From: Syncephalis plumigaleata
Taxonomy: Eukaryota > Zoopagomycota > Zoopagomycetes > Zoopagales > Piptocephalidaceae
Assembly: GCA_025201365.1 (NCBI GenBank)
Contig: JAIXMF010000002.1
Span: 1,798,001-1,862,000 of the forward strand
Direction of reading: 5' to 3'
Length of the DNA: 64,000 bases
Shown: piece by piece, positions 53,999-64,000 of the stretch
How the letters are laid out: the number at the start of each line of letters is the position of its first letter
Position numbering within the stretch: the stretch's first letter is position 1
Made by a program: the position numbers and the translations under genes
The notes under the pieces: generated by a model
The model's input: the letters and a program-made list of their open reading frames with translations, nothing else
What the model was told of the DNA's origin: nothing
Databases searched by the model: none

Positions 53999-55237
53999 AT
54001 GTTTAGCAGAAATTTATCAGCTCGAGAACGCAGATTACACCAATTACAGCAGAACCAGCAGCAACAGTCAACAAGAAGCAACATAGCGGCAGGAAGCAGT
54101 ACAACGACAGCACACTCACCAACATCAACATCATCAGCAGAAGAAGAGTACTTTGACGTAGCAGACGAAGCAATACAACCAGACAGCAACAACATGGACC
54201 CGTACAACAACCTACCCATCGATCAACAGCTGATCAGCCGCGAAGAATTACTAGCAGCTATCACCACAGCGGTCACCGCCATGAATCGTGATCGTCTTCC
54301 GGGAGGTCACCGCGACCTATGGTTATCACCGAGGGCACCCGAATATCACGGCCGTAACAGCGATATTCCTTTCAACGTGTGGTGTCGAATGATATCAGAC
54401 GAAGTTAGGATGTATACCGACTGGTCGGAAGAACAGAAAGTATGGGCGATCACACGGCAATTAAGAGGCGAGGCGGCGACGTGGTATCAACTATATACGG
54501 AACAAGCGGAATTAAACAGGCCCGGGTACACTCCAATTAGGACCTGGGAGCAACTACAAGCAGCATTACGCAGTCATTTCCATCCACGCGAGCAGACATT
54601 TGTGCTATTAACACGATTCGACAAACTCAGTCAGGGACGGCGACCACTCGCCGAATACATCGAGGAGTTTCAACAATTGGTTATGCAACTGCCAGATTTG
54701 TCGGAGGATATAAAAGTTCACCGTTTTAGGAGTGGCCTCTATATGAGACGCTGGCAGACGGAATTCGCCATACGAAATCCCGAAACGGTCACATCGGCGA
54801 TTGAATTAGCAATGTATCTGGAAACAGTATGGCCAACAATTAGTAATACGCCCACTAGAACGGTTTACCCACCACCTCGTCCGATACCGGTTATGCAACA
54901 GCAAGGCCCCCAACCAATGGAACTAGACGCAATCGCATTCCACGTTGGGCCAAATGACTGTTACAATTGCGGACAACAAGGGCATCGTCGTTTCGAATGC
55001 ACCAATCAGCCGAGATGTTACAATTGTGGCCGTAACGGCCATATTGGACGTACCTGTCGCCAGCCTCGGAGAGACGCGCGCCGTGCCGCTGTCCCACCTC
55101 AAGCAACGATACGCCATAGGCCTAATCAACCACATACTAATCACCGTGCACGCCTAAACAACGTAGAAGTCGACACACACGCTACGAACGACAACGTTGC
55201 GGAAATCGACAACGAGGATTTTACCAACGACCAGTAG
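53999..55237 (+). CDS. Gag polyprotein of the first Ty3/gypsy element
   Basis: 412 residues from an ATG 41 bp after the left LTR. A Gln/Ser/Thr-rich leader is followed by the retrotransposon Gag core ([53 protein letters not shown]). Two CCHC zinc knuckles come near the C-terminus, [14 protein letters not shown] and [14 protein letters not shown], for RNA packaging. A second knuckle is common but not universal in this group. Pol lies downstream in another frame. Confidence 0.94.
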   Translation: MFSRNLSARERRLHQLQQNQQQQSTRSNIAAGSSTTTAHSPTSTSSAEEEYFDVADEAIQPDSNNMDPYNNLPIDQQLISREELLAAITTAVTAMNRDRLPGGHRDLWLSPRAPEYHGRNSDIPFNVWCRMISDEVRMYTDWSEEQKVWAITRQLRGEAATWYQLYTEQAELNRPGYTPIRTWEQLQAALRSHFHPREQTFVLLTRFDKLSQGRRPLAEYIEEFQQLVMQLPDLSEDIKVHRFRSGLYMRRWQTEFAIRNPETVTSAIELAMYLETVWPTISNTPTRTVYPPPRPIPVMQQQGPQPMELDAIAFHVGPNDCYNCGQQGHRRFECTNQPRCYNCGRNGHIGRTCRQPRRDARRAAVPPQATIRHRPNQPHTNHRARLNNVEVDTHATNDNVAEIDNEDFTNDQ

Positions 55238-55305
55238 ACACCGGTAATCTACTGGTCTGCACCAGCACTCCACCGGACTTCCCTCTCCTCTCTACCACCG
55301 CCCTA

Positions 55306-58300
55306 TTGAATCGTAACTCTGTCGTTAATTCCTTCACTTCTACTTACCCTCTAGTTACAATACCTTGTACAATCAATAATGTAGCGGTACGCGCGCTAAT
55401 CGATTGTGGCGCTACTAATAATTTTATTGACCCCCTCGTAATGCAACGCTCTCTCACTTCTTATACATCATACAATTCCAAAGGTCCTAAGGTACGGTTA
55501 GGAGACGGATCAGTTCGCTCGGTCGCTGGATATGCATCTAACATCACAGTCGAAATTAAAGATACTATTTTAAAACTAGACTTTGAAGTAATGACGTTAG
55601 GACATTATGATGTAATATTCGGTATGCCGTGGCTTACGAAATATGACCCTGATATCGATTGGAAAAATGGTACGTTGCGCTGTTTCCGTCAAGGCTTGGC
55701 CACACTCGACACTCTGCCAGCCACACTAGACGTGAAATTACTATCGTCACACGCTACACTACCTTCACGAAATTCAAATCAAGCGGCAGGATACGATCTA
55801 CACGCAGCGGAAGACGTCACAATACCACCTGGTAAATCTAGGACAATACCCACCAACCTAGCGTTGAGACCACCAAGTGGAACATACGTAAGAATCGCAC
55901 CGCGTTCTGGATTAGCAGTGAAACATTCCATTGACGTACTAGCGGGAGTGATAGACCCAGATTACCGTGGCGAAGTTAAAGGCGTGTTAATTAATCATGG
56001 TGAAGAGGAAATCCACATCAAGAAAGGTGAACGCTTTGCCCAAGCCATATGTGAAGAACACAAGACACCAGTGATACAACAAGTGGAGGAACTCGACGAA
56101 ACACAACGCGGCACTGCAGGTTTCGGCTCAACCGGCATGAGAAACAACAACACACCAGTCATGTCAAGTGAAACAAGTGTGAAACAACATATCGAACTAC
56201 GCACGATCGAAGGAGAGACATTTGACGTAGAGAATGAAACTACACTCCTGCTGTTTGTGACCGAAACTACGTCGTCACCACCATTAAGATCTAAAACAGC
56301 CGATCAACTCATGGGCGATCTAATAGAAGAATACGGAGATGTGTTTCCAGAAGACTTACCTGCAGGATTACCACCACCGCGTGCAGTCGATTTCGCCATT
56401 GATATTATACCAGGATCGACGCCTCCCTCACGACCACCTTATCGATTGACACAAGATGAATTAGAGGAATTAAAGAAGCAACTAGACGACCTATTAGACA
56501 AAGGCTTTATACAACCAAGCGTCTCACCTTACGGTGCACCAGTACTATTCGTCAAGAAGAAGGATGGATCCTCTCGTATGTGTGTCGATTACCGTATGTT
56601 GAATGACATCACGATCAAGAACAAGTACGCGTTACCATATATCGACGATCTGTTTAGACAGTTACACGGTGCTACTATATTCAGTAAGATCGATCTACGG
56701 TCAGGTTATCATCAAGTGAGAATCAAAGAGGAACACGTCGAACGCACCGCTTTTCGCACTCGCTATGGCCACTATGAATTTCGCGTATTACCATTCGGTC
56801 TTACCAACGCACCGGCAACCTTTATGCGACTAATGAACGATGTACTACGACCACTACTAGATAAATGCTGCGTCGTATTCCTAGACGACATACTCATCTA
56901 CAGCAAATCAGAGGAAGAGCATCGACAACATGTACAACAAGTACTACAGTTACTACGCGATAACGCATTATACGCTAAACATAGCAAATGTACCTTCGGT
57001 GCGAAACAAGTGGAGTTTCTCGGTCACATAGTAAGCGGCGAAGGGATTCACATGTGTCACGACAAGCTAGCCGCCATTCGTAATTGGCCAATACCTAAGA
57101 AGATACAAGACGTGAGAAGCTTCCTAGGATTAACGGGATATTACCGTCACTTTATATACAACTACTCCAAGATCGCACAGCCACTTACTAACCTCACCAA
57201 GTTGAATACACCTTTCGTAATGGAAGGCGCACCAACAACGGCGTTCGAGGAACTGAAGAAGAGAATGATGGAAGCACCAGTATTAATGATACCCGATCCA
57301 AAGAAGCCTTTCATCGTTACAACCGACGCTTCAGATTTTGCTATCGGTGCAGTGCTCGAACAGGCCGATGGTAAGAAGGCACGACCGTGCGCATACCTGT
57401 CACGTACGTTAACCGCTGCTGAACGGAAATGGCCTGTATACGACAAGGAACTGTATGCCATTATGGAAGCTCTTCGGGTATGGGATATCTGGTTAAGAAG
57501 TATCAAATTCGACATATACACAGATCATCAACCACTGCGATATCTCCGTAAGCAAACTAGCCTTCCGAAGCGGCAATCGAACTACTTAGACGCGTTAGCT
57601 AGTTACGACTTTGACATACATTACAAACCTGGACGCAAGAATGTAGTAGCAGATGCGTTATCACGGCAAACGATCGGAGAAGCCGAACTAGCCAATATAT
57701 CATCGATAGTACCGGAAGGGAGATTGTTAAGGAGCATTCGGGAAGGATATATACACGACACGTTCTTCAGTCAAGTCTTAAAAGCAATCACGGATGAAGA
57801 AACGACACCCACAAGATCACACAAGTGGAAACGACAATTTAGACGAGTAGCAGAAGACGGATTGATATATGAAATGAGGTCTGACATTCCACGTCTGTGT
57901 ATACCAAAAGTTGACAACTTACGCGTCAACATCATTCGAGAGAATCACGACGCACCAACAGCAGGACACTATGGAGTAGAACGCACGGTATCAAGCATCA
58001 AGCGATATTATTGGTGGCCTACGTTACGTTCGGATGTATTACGATATATATCATCATGCGATGCCTGTCAACGTAACAAACCTCGCAACCAACTACCAAT
58101 AGGATTACTACAACCATTACAAGTACCTGAACGTCGTTGGCAAGAGATTTCGATGGATCTGATCGTGAAATTACCAAGGACACCGCGTAATGTCGATGCT
58201 ATCTTCGTAGTAGTAGACCGTTTAACGAAACGCGCTCATTTCATAGCTACACAGACTAGTGCTTCCGCTCGTGATTTAGCCCGTTTATTCATAGACAACA

Positions 58301-59280
58301 TATTCAAACTACACGGTATACCGGAGCGCATTATATCGGATCGTGATGCACGCTTTATGTCGAGATTTTGGAAATCAACATTCGAACTACTTGGTACGCA
58401 ACTACGCCCGTCGTCAGCATATCACCCACAAACGGACGGTCAAACGGAGCGCACGAATCGCACCCTAGAAACGATGATACGGCATTACGTTAACTTTACA
58501 CAAGATGACTGGGATGAATGGCTGTCAATACTCGAATTTGCTTACAATAATGCGGAACAGGAATCAATACGAATGACTCCATTCTTTTGCGACACCGGAA
58601 GACACCCCAGACGTCCAGATGCACTTGCCCGATCATTCGACATACGAGGAGCAACAGATGTAGCGGCAACCGAAGAATTCATAGGACGAATGCGTGCATT
58701 AGCGTTAGAAGCACAAACGGCGATATCAGATGCTCAAGCAAAGCAGAAGTATTACGCTGACCAACGTAGACGCCTCGAAGAATTCAAGGTTAATGATATG
58801 GTATGGCTATCGGCAGCAAACATCAACACCGCAGCCAGCAAAGAACAACCAACACGAAAGTTCAACGCGCTCTACTATGGACCATTTAAGGTTGTCAAGA
58901 AGATCTCCGCCGTCTCTTACGAACTTAAATTACCTGATCATTGGCGTATCCACAACGTATTTCACATATCTCTATTAAAGAAGTACGTACCCGAACCTAG
59001 CGACATGCGAGGACGCGCGCCAAGTCGACCCGATCCAATAATCGTCAACAATGAGGAAGAGTATGAGGTGGAAACAATATTGAAATCGCGAGGTACCGGC
59101 CGCAACCAGAAATTCCTAGTTAAATGGAAAGGATGGGACTACGACGAAGCAACCTGGCTAACGCGCGACGACTTACGCAACGCCCCCGACATCCTACGAC
59201 GATTCGAAAATAAAGAGTCGAGGTCGACTCGTTCTATAAGGGGGAAGGTGCAACAAGTAGACACACAAAACCGTACATAA
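55306..59280 (+). CDS. Pol polyprotein with dUTPase and chromodomain
   Basis: About 1324 residues in one open frame that ends inside the right LTR. Parts by approximate position: aspartic protease 55390-55660 ([10 protein letters not shown]), dUTPase 55750-56130 ([42 protein letters not shown]), reverse transcriptase 56420-57160 ([15 protein letters not shown]), RNase H 57290-57650 ([10 protein letters not shown]), integrase 57930-58560 with an HHCC finger, and a chromodomain 59050-59215 ([28 protein letters not shown]). The frame opens without an ATG near its start and differs from gag, in keeping with the recoding such elements use. The chromodomain should read histone marks and steer integration; this is known for chromoviruses. 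Confidence 0.95.
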   Translation: MNRNSVVNSFTSTYPLVTIPCTINNVAVRALIDCGATNNFIDPLVMQRSLTSYTSYNSKGPKVRLGDGSVRSVAGYASNITVEIKDTILKLDFEVMTLGHYDVIFGMPWLTKYDPDIDWKNGTLRCFRQGLATLDTLPATLDVKLLSSHATLPSRNSNQAAGYDLHAAEDVTIPPGKSRTIPTNLALRPPSGTYVRIAPRSGLAVKHSIDVLAGVIDPDYRGEVKGVLINHGEEEIHIKKGERFAQAICEEHKTPVIQQVEELDETQRGTAGFGSTGMRNNNTPVMSSETSVKQHIELRTIEGETFDVENETTLLLFVTETTSSPPLRSKTADQLMGDLIEEYGDVFPEDLPAGLPPPRAVDFAIDIIPGSTPPSRPPYRLTQDELEELKKQLDDLLDKGFIQPSVSPYGAPVLFVKKKDGSSRMCVDYRMLNDITIKNKYALPYIDDLFRQLHGATIFSKIDLRSGYHQVRIKEEHVERTAFRTRYGHYEFRVLPFGLTNAPATFMRLMNDVLRPLLDKCCVVFLDDILIYSKSEEEHRQHVQQVLQLLRDNALYAKHSKCTFGAKQVEFLGHIVSGEGIHMCHDKLAAIRNWPIPKKIQDVRSFLGLTGYYRHFIYNYSKIAQPLTNLTKLNTPFVMEGAPTTAFEELKKRMMEAPVLMIPDPKKPFIVTTDASDFAIGAVLEQADGKKARPCAYLSRTLTAAERKWPVYDKELYAIMEALRVWDIWLRSIKFDIYTDHQPLRYLRKQTSLPKRQSNYLDALASYDFDIHYKPGRKNVVADALSRQTIGEAELANISSIVPEGRLLRSIREGYIHDTFFSQVLKAITDEETTPTRSHKWKRQFRRVAEDGLIYEMRSDIPRLCIPKVDNLRVNIIRENHDAPTAGHYGVERTVSSIKRYYWWPTLRSDVLRYISSCDACQRNKPRNQLPIGLLQPLQVPERRWQEISMDLIVKLPRTPRNVDAIFVVVDRLTKRAHFIATQTSASARDLARLFIDNIFKLHGIPERIISDRDARFMSRFWKSTFELLGTQLRPSSAYHPQTDGQTERTNRTLETMIRHYVNFTQDDWDEWLSILEFAYNNAEQESIRMTPFFCDTGRHPRRPDALARSFDIRGATDVAATEEFIGRMRALALEAQTAISDAQAKQKYYADQRRRLEEFKVNDMVWLSAANINTAASKEQPTRKFNALYYGPFKVVKKISAVSYELKLPDHWRIHNVFHISLLKKYVPEPSDMRGRAPSRPDPIIVNNEEEYEVETILKSRGTGRNQKFLVKWKGWDYDEATWLTRDDLRNAPDILRRFENKESRSTRSIRGKVQQVDTQNRT
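59238..59248 (+). other. Putative polypurine tract
   Basis: The purine run AAGGGGGAAGG abuts the right LTR and lies within the last part of the pol frame. Confidence 0.7.
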
Positions 59281-59481
59281 TCGCAGCGTAATAAGTATAA
59301 GCTAATAACCTCTCACGGCAATTAACTATTGCCAATTGCGGTTACTACTATCATTACTACATTATAATTTTGTTCAAATATTTTATTATAAATAAAGAAA
59401 GCCTCCGCCATAACAGCGGGAAGGGCATCATTCATACTCTAATCCTTATTGTCTAAGTAGCAGTAGCTTTCACTTGTTACA
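59249..59481 (+). repeat. Right LTR, 233 bp
   Basis: Same TGCAACAAGTAG start and TTGTTACA end as the left LTR. The pol stop codon lies about 30 bp inside it. Confidence 0.96.
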
Positions 59482-59486
59482 TGATA
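59482..59486. repeat. Target-site duplication, right copy (TGATA)
   Basis: Matches the five bases before the left LTR. Confidence 0.9.
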
Positions 59487-59625
59487 CATATCACTTGTAC
59501 GCTGTCATTTGCTTCATTTCTGACGATGTATTATATAAAAAAATCAACGCGCGCGGCCGCCCAAAAATTGGGGCATATAAGAAGAGGCGGAACGGGACCA
59601 TTTTAATTGTCAAATTTTTATCGGC

Positions 59626-59697
59626 GGCTTGGTGGTCTAGTGGTATGATTCTCGCTTTGGGTGCGAGAGGTCCCGGGTTCAATTCCCGGCCAAGCCC
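59626..59697 (+). tRNA. tRNA-Pro (anticodon TGG)
   Basis: A 72-nt cloverleaf without intron. The acceptor stem pairs GGCTTGG with CCAAGCC, and the discriminator is C. The box A region reads TGGTCTAGTGG and box B reads GGTTCAATTCC. The anticodon stem CTCGC/GCGAG encloses the loop TTTGGGT, so the anticodon is TGG (proline, CCA and relatives). CCA is not encoded. Confidence 0.95.
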
Positions 59698-59705
59698 AAC
59701 CGTAC

Positions 59706-59711
59706 TTTTTT
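59706..59711 (+). terminator. RNA polymerase III T-run terminator
   Basis: Six T residues eight bases after the tRNA-Pro gene. Confidence 0.85.
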
Positions 59712-60231
59712 GCTTTTGCTACGTAGTAGACGAGTGACCAAATAGGCAAGTACTTTTTGTAGGAATTACGCGCATTGTAAAGTGTTTATTTTTTAGTTTT
59801 AAATAATAAATGTGCGCTCACTGTGACGCCTCTCACCCATTTCATCGAAGATCATGATGATACTACTAGCTAGTATCATCATCGGCATCACCAGTCACAT
59901 TATTATTATCTCTATCATTAACTTCAGTATTCTCATTATCAACACTATCATTAACACTACTAACGTTGCCATATTTATCTTACTCAACATCACCTCCCTC
60001 CTACCGATTAAGCGCTTCTTACTCGAGGAGAAGTCTCTTTTAATACAGAGAACGTAGCAGAGCTACGTTCATGGAGCGGTGTATGTTGCGTATATAAACT
60101 AACGACGTTACACATATCAATAAACATTAATTGACCTTTTCCTTGACACTTCTGACTATTCGTAACTTGCTTTATTGTTTGAGTTCGTGTAGTTTGTGTC
60201 ATAAGGTTCTCTCGCACGATCTCGTTCTACG

Positions 60232-60352
60232 TAAGACCTCACTCGTCGCTTTGTCCCTTATTTCTATTCTACTTGCGTGAGCGTCTTATACTAATAAGAC
60301 CTCACTTATCGCTTTATACCTCCCTTTCCACCCTCCTAGTGTGAACGTCTTA
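60232..60352 (+). repeat. 63-bp direct repeat in the leader of the second element
   Basis: Two diverged copies, about 60232-60288 and 60295-60352. Both start TAAGACCTCACT and end with a GTGAGCGTCTTA or GTGAACGTCTTA sequence. Confidence 0.7.
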
Positions 60353-60596
60353 CATTTGGCGAGCACACCAGGACGGGATACTCACCCTTCCCGTCCTGCA
60401 CCGTACCCCTCCTGATCACGCAAACGACATCGTCGAGAGCAACCAGAATTTCCGCACTACTAACCGCCTCCCCCTTCGCCTCCCGATTTTTCGCTATCGC
60501 AAAAGTTTTTGCTTTTTCATAATCAAGTTCTTCCTTGACAAACAAAATTAATTAATTTATCACTTACATATCGTCATAGCTCGATAAAATACCACC

Positions 60597-63500
60597 ATGT
60601 CAGACACAAGCTCGACGCTCTCTGACGACACGATGACGACAACGCGCGGGTTGGCTGCCGTTTTTGGTACTAACAACGAAGACGTCGAGCCACGTGCAAG
60701 ATCGACTTCGCCAAACGATCGAACACGAGCTTTGCCCGAAATACCTCAAGAACTCATGCAATCGTTTATGCGGCAAATCCGAGAGTACCTCTACAATCAA
60801 GATAACGAGACCCGAGTTGTGCCGATAGAAGCAGACCCCCAACACGTGCCACGAGCATGCTATAATCGGTACCGATCAGATTTCGACAAGGCGATCATTC
60901 CATTTACGGGCTCATCATCGAAGGAAGACCCATTCAAGTGGCTGTTCGAGTACTTCCAAGCGGCCATTCGTCGGAACGGCTGGACGCAAGAACAGTGTCT
61001 GGATAATATCGATAGCTATCTTACCGATGCCGCACTCGCCTGGTGGGATTACATCCGGCCAACCATTACCCGTTGGACAGGTGGTAATCGCCAGAATGGA
61101 TTCGCCCCCGGCACGTTCACGCACGCGTTCGTCAAGCGTTTCATTACACCTGAGATGAAGGCCCACTGGAACGCGGAGCTACAAGTATGCAAGCAAAGGC
61201 CCGGAGAAGACGTAGCCGGCTTTGCAAGCAGATTACGAGGCCTCAAGAAACGTGTGGAGCTATCCCGACAAGTAACGGACAACGAACTTAGTAACCTTCT
61301 GCAACAAGGTCTACCACTACAGATCCGGAACGCACTCAGCGCCATGGAAATCCAACAACGTACCTGGCATCCGGAGACGTACCTTCGTTTCGAGTTACGC
61401 GTCGAGCTAGCCCAGAATTTCGAATTCCAGCTGAGAGCCAATGGAGACGTGGACGCAGTCAAGATCCCTGGTGAAGTGGTTACGACGGAAACCGGAGACG
61501 AGGTCAAGGTCGTAGCATCGCAGTTTATGCCGTCGCTTACGTCGGAGGTCCCTGAAGATAAACAAGTCCACAAGGTCATCCCGGAGAAGAAAACGTCCTC
61601 CTCGAAGAAGCCCGAGTCCGACAAGTCGATCGATGAACTGACGAAGCAAATGAGCCAACTTCGAATCCTCCTAGCCAAACAACAACGGTTAGCTGAGGTC
61701 AAGAAACCGAGAAGTTGCCCTCATTGCGACTCCACCGACCGTAATCACCGCTGGAACACCTGTGAACGTCGACAAGTACAAGAAGGCTACTTCGGCAATA
61801 CGTACCTGGACCGCGAAGCTTGGAGTTCGGCAATCGACCGTGAGAACGTAGATTACTGGCACCGGAACCAACAATACGAGTTCGAGGAACCCGAGGAACC
61901 TTCCGACGACGATCTATCGACATTACAGGAGCCGGACGACGCCAGCGACGAAGATGACGAGATCGAACAACAGAACGTAGACGAGATGTTCGACAAGATC
62001 GCCGAGATGCTCGCCGTCGAGAAGAGAAAGTTGTTAGACGAGGATGAAGACGACGACGACGACGACGACAGCAACAAGAAGAGGAAAGAAGGACACGAAC
62101 CTAACGTAGACACGATCGTACCACGACTGCTCGCTCGCCCTGTTACTCGTAAGCCAGTGGTAGAACCGAAGGTGAATGTAAAAAAGCCTACGACTCGAAC
62201 ACGAACGGCTAGGGGAAAGAAGGCAGAAGAAGAGGTAACGAGTGTCGAGAAGAAACGTGTTACCCCAACGACCGATGGACCAAAAAGCAGATGGACCCCC
62301 GCTCAGGCTCGACAGTTGATGGCGTTATTGGCGCAAGCCCCCACTGCCAAAGGACAACAAGTTCTCGCCCCAGCGGTAGAAATGGCAAATTCTCAAATCA
62401 CCATCGCGCTCGGAGATTTGGCTCGACTAATTCAGGCTCAACAACCGAAGAACGAGACGGTGGACAACAATGGCCGTACCAACAAGGCAAGAGTGGTCGA
62501 AGTATTAGTGGGTGATCGATTCGACACGCAAGCCTTACGTACCTACGCGTATTTTCGCAACCAACCAGTAGAGGTAATCATCGACACCGGCGCAGCGTGC
62601 TCTATGATCGGTGGTGCCTTCGCTGACAAATACAACATTGTCGAAGACGCGCCAGCACTGTTCGCTATGACCGGCATTCATGGTAGCATCAAACGTCCAC
62701 GCGGTATGGTGCACGCACTACCCATACGGATCGCGAGTTTGGACACTACCGTGGACGCCCATATCGTAGACGACGGGCCCTATTCTTTCATACTGGGCGT
62801 CGAATGGTTAACAGCGTACGCGGCAGAAATTGTATTGGCCAAGAACCATCTGTACTTACACTATTACGGCAAGAAGTATACAGCGCTCGTGTGGTCAACT
62901 AACCAGGAAGCGAATATCGCGCGTCAACAACTACACCTGGAATGTGAGGACGGTATGGCCGAGGAGAAGAAGGAACCCCAAGCTATCGAAGCGTTCCATA
63001 CGGTCAAGAGTTACGACGAAGTAATCATTCCAGCTGGATCATACATCATGTGGAAACCAAAGGAGCGTACACAGATGGAGGGACACGTCATACTCGAACC
63101 AGAACACGAACGTTTGATCGAATACGGTGTCGCAGCGATCCCTGGTTATGGTCCTGCCAGCTCAGCAGCCGTGTGTCTTATCAACACCAAGAAGCAACCG
63201 CTGGTCTTACCTACAGGACTCGAACTTGCGAAACTCAGTCAATCGACGCACAAGGTACTCCCCATCAAAACGTGGACCGACTTGACGCAGGTATCGTTAG
63301 AATGCAAGGAGTCGTTTACTACAGACACCGGGAAGGTACCGCCAATTACCAAGGTTAAACGAGAGGAATTGGACGTTATCGTGAACAAGGAACTGGAACC
63401 CGCTAAGCGAGAGCGTCTATTAGATCTGCTAGAGGAACGCGCTCACTTATTCGCCAGAGATTCATATGAATTCGGCCATTGCACGATCGCTCAACATAGG

Positions 63501-64000
63501 ATCGACACAGGCGACGCTCAACCTGTCCAACTACGACCATACCGTTACCCGCCGAAAGACAACGAGTACATCGCGCAAGAAGTGGAGAAGATGCTGGTAC
63601 AAGGAGTGATCGAAAAGGCAAACGGACCATGGGCGTTTCCGGTGGTGCTAGTGAAGAAGAAAGATGGTACTAGACGGTTTTGCATCGATTATCGCAAATT
63701 AAATACCCTCACGAGGAAGGACACTTACCCCCTCCCACGAATCGATGAAATCTTTGACGCGCTTAACGGAGCCCAATGGTTTTCGTCACTGGATCTGGCG
63801 TCTGGTTATTGGCAACTGGAAGTAGCACCAGCCGACAGAGACAAAACGACCTTCGTCACACGTCAAGGCACTTACCGATTCAAGCGATTACCATACGGGT
63901 TAGTGGGTTCACCAGCGTTCTTCCAACGGGCCATGAATGATATCTACTCCGGACTACTATGGGTATCAGTATTTGTATATCTGGACGACATTCAAGTTTT
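60597..64000 (+). CDS. Gag-Pol polyprotein of the second Ty3/gypsy element, partial
   Basis: One frame from the ATG at 60597 (context ACCACCATGT) appears open to the window edge, about 1134 codons. Gag has DPFKWLFEYFQAAIRRNGW, AALAWWDYIRP and FVKRFITPEMKAHW, then a zinc-knuckle-like C-x2-C-x6-H-x4-C (CPHCDSTDRNHRWNTC) and a long Asp/Glu-rich stretch with a polyaspartate run. The protease is around 62560-62830 (VEVIIDTGAACSMIGG, FILGVEWLTAY). Reverse transcriptase starts near 63500 (VVLVKKKDGTRRFCIDYRKL, SSLDLASGYWQLEV, VFVYLDDIQV) and is cut by the edge. Gag and Pol share a frame, unlike the first element. Confidence 0.92.
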   Translation, partial: MSDTSSTLSDDTMTTTRGLAAVFGTNNEDVEPRARSTSPNDRTRALPEIPQELMQSFMRQIREYLYNQDNETRVVPIEADPQHVPRACYNRYRSDFDKAIIPFTGSSSKEDPFKWLFEYFQAAIRRNGWTQEQCLDNIDSYLTDAALAWWDYIRPTITRWTGGNRQNGFAPGTFTHAFVKRFITPEMKAHWNAELQVCKQRPGEDVAGFASRLRGLKKRVELSRQVTDNELSNLLQQGLPLQIRNALSAMEIQQRTWHPETYLRFELRVELAQNFEFQLRANGDVDAVKIPGEVVTTETGDEVKVVASQFMPSLTSEVPEDKQVHKVIPEKKTSSSKKPESDKSIDELTKQMSQLRILLAKQQRLAEVKKPRSCPHCDSTDRNHRWNTCERRQVQEGYFGNTYLDREAWSSAIDRENVDYWHRNQQYEFEEPEEPSDDDLSTLQEPDDASDEDDEIEQQNVDEMFDKIAEMLAVEKRKLLDEDEDDDDDDDSNKKRKEGHEPNVDTIVPRLLARPVTRKPVVEPKVNVKKPTTRTRTARGKKAEEEVTSVEKKRVTPTTDGPKSRWTPAQARQLMALLAQAPTAKGQQVLAPAVEMANSQITIALGDLARLIQAQQPKNETVDNNGRTNKARVVEVLVGDRFDTQALRTYAYFRNQPVEVIIDTGAACSMIGGAFADKYNIVEDAPALFAMTGIHGSIKRPRGMVHALPIRIASLDTTVDAHIVDDGPYSFILGVEWLTAYAAEIVLAKNHLYLHYYGKKYTALVWSTNQEANIARQQLHLECEDGMAEEKKEPQAIEAFHTVKSYDEVIIPAGSYIMWKPKERTQMEGHVILEPEHERLIEYGVAAIPGYGPASSAAVCLINTKKQPLVLPTGLELAKLSQSTHKVLPIKTWTDLTQVSLECKESFTTDTGKVPPITKVKREELDVIVNKELEPAKRERLLDLLEERAHLFARDSYEFGHCTIAQHRIDTGDAQPVQLRPYRYPPKDNEYIAQEVEKMLVQGVIEKANGPWAFPVVLVKKKDGTRRFCIDYRKLNTLTRKDTYPLPRIDEIFDALNGAQWFSSLDLASGYWQLEVAPADRDKTTFVTRQGTYRFKRLPYGLVGSPAFFQRAMNDIYSGLLWVSVFVYLDDIQV

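Larger units (their letters stand above)
53725..59481 (+). mobile_element. Ty3/gypsy chromovirus LTR retrotransposon, looks whole
   Basis: A 5.76-kb element bounded by two 233-bp LTRs that start TG and end CA and look identical by eye, with a 5-bp TGATA target duplication. Inside are a gag frame and a long pol frame in the order protease, dUTPase, reverse transcriptase, RNase H, integrase, chromodomain. Identical LTRs point to a very recent insertion. The pol order (RT before integrase) and the C-terminal chromodomain place it in the chromovirus branch of Ty3/gypsy. It sits just beyond the 3' end of pseudokinase 4 and 144 bp upstream of a tRNA-Pro gene. Confidence 0.96.
59775..64000 (+). mobile_element. 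Second Ty3/gypsy element, partial (runs off right edge)
   Basis: The right-hand end of the window is a different Ty3/gypsy element. Its leader shows LTR features: TATATAAAC at about 60092, AATAAA-like sequence near 60119, and an ACA end at 60354 followed by TGGCGAGCACACC, a likely primer-binding site. The left LTR boundary cannot be fixed because the right LTR lies outside the window; a TGTAAAG start near 59775 is one candidate. Inside is a gag-protease-RT frame. Gag composition and the fused gag-pol layout differ from the first element, so this is a separate family. Age cannot be judged without the second LTR. Confidence 0.82.

Noticed and set aside
59854-60057. 67-codon Ile/Thr-rich + strand frame near the tRNA
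   Set aside because: Low-complexity ATC/ATT repeat in the probable LTR region of the second element; no coding evidence.

Overview
This window looks like nuclear DNA of an early-diverging fungus. The genes have many short introns (mostly 45 to 175 nt, GT-AG, often with a CTAAT-like branch site just before a TAG acceptor), and the spacers are AT-rich. The gene content is fungal: a Pho80-like cyclin, a four-CBS plus PB1 protein with a C-terminal membrane anchor, a Tip20/RINT1 tether subunit, and chromodomain Ty3/gypsy elements. A zoopagomycete-like fungus is a guess; I could not test it.

Layout. 1-6.1 kb: a partial Pho80-like cyclin, a TLC-domain membrane protein and a PAQR/adiponectin-receptor-like protein. 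6.5-8.4 kb: secreted pseudokinase 1 and a small unknown gene. 8.8-12.9 kb: a kinesin-8. 13.3-16.1 kb: an F-box protein. 17.7-22.1 kb: RINT1/Tip20 converging on a TFIIS-core protein without a zinc ribbon. 23.1-26.0 kb: mitochondrial aconitase. 26.4-31.1 kb: secreted pseudokinases 2 and 3 on either side of DPH5. 31.7-34.0 kb: mitochondrial GatB/Pet112. 34.6-41.6 kb: two tandem secreted cysteine/proline-rich proteins. 43.0-45.4 kb: the CBS/PB1 protein. 46.5-47.0 kb: a degenerate pyrimidine-rich repeat. 48.1-51.2 kb: glycogen branching enzyme. 52.5-53.7 kb: secreted pseudokinase 4. 53.7-59.5 kb: a whole-looking Ty3/gypsy chromovirus with identical LTRs, a 5-bp target duplication and a dUTPase inside pol. 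59.6 kb: tRNA-Pro(TGG). From about 59.8 kb to the window edge: a second, different Ty3/gypsy element.

The most interesting biology is the accessory, secreted part. Four divergent genes encode signal-peptide proteins with a degenerate protein-kinase fold. Three clearly share a tiny 51-54 nt exon bounded by phase-1 introns at the catalytic-loop position, the fourth has its equivalent, and all four have a TATA-like box about 95 to 115 bp upstream of the ATG. Two neighbouring genes encode secreted proteins with a shared N-terminal cysteine signature; the larger adds eleven short C-x3-C-x5-C-x4-C modules and polyproline spacers. Both families look like a secreted repertoire interspersed with housekeeping genes.

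A caution about the sequence. Many otherwise well-conserved host genes (aconitase, GatB, RINT1, F-box, kinesin and others) switch reading frame once or more, and nearly every switch is resolved by adding one base, usually to a short run. Two of the genes (aconitase and RINT1) then give exactly consistent exon phases and plausible full lengths. I read these as consensus undercalls, not pseudogenes, and coordinates of such CDS features span the breaks.
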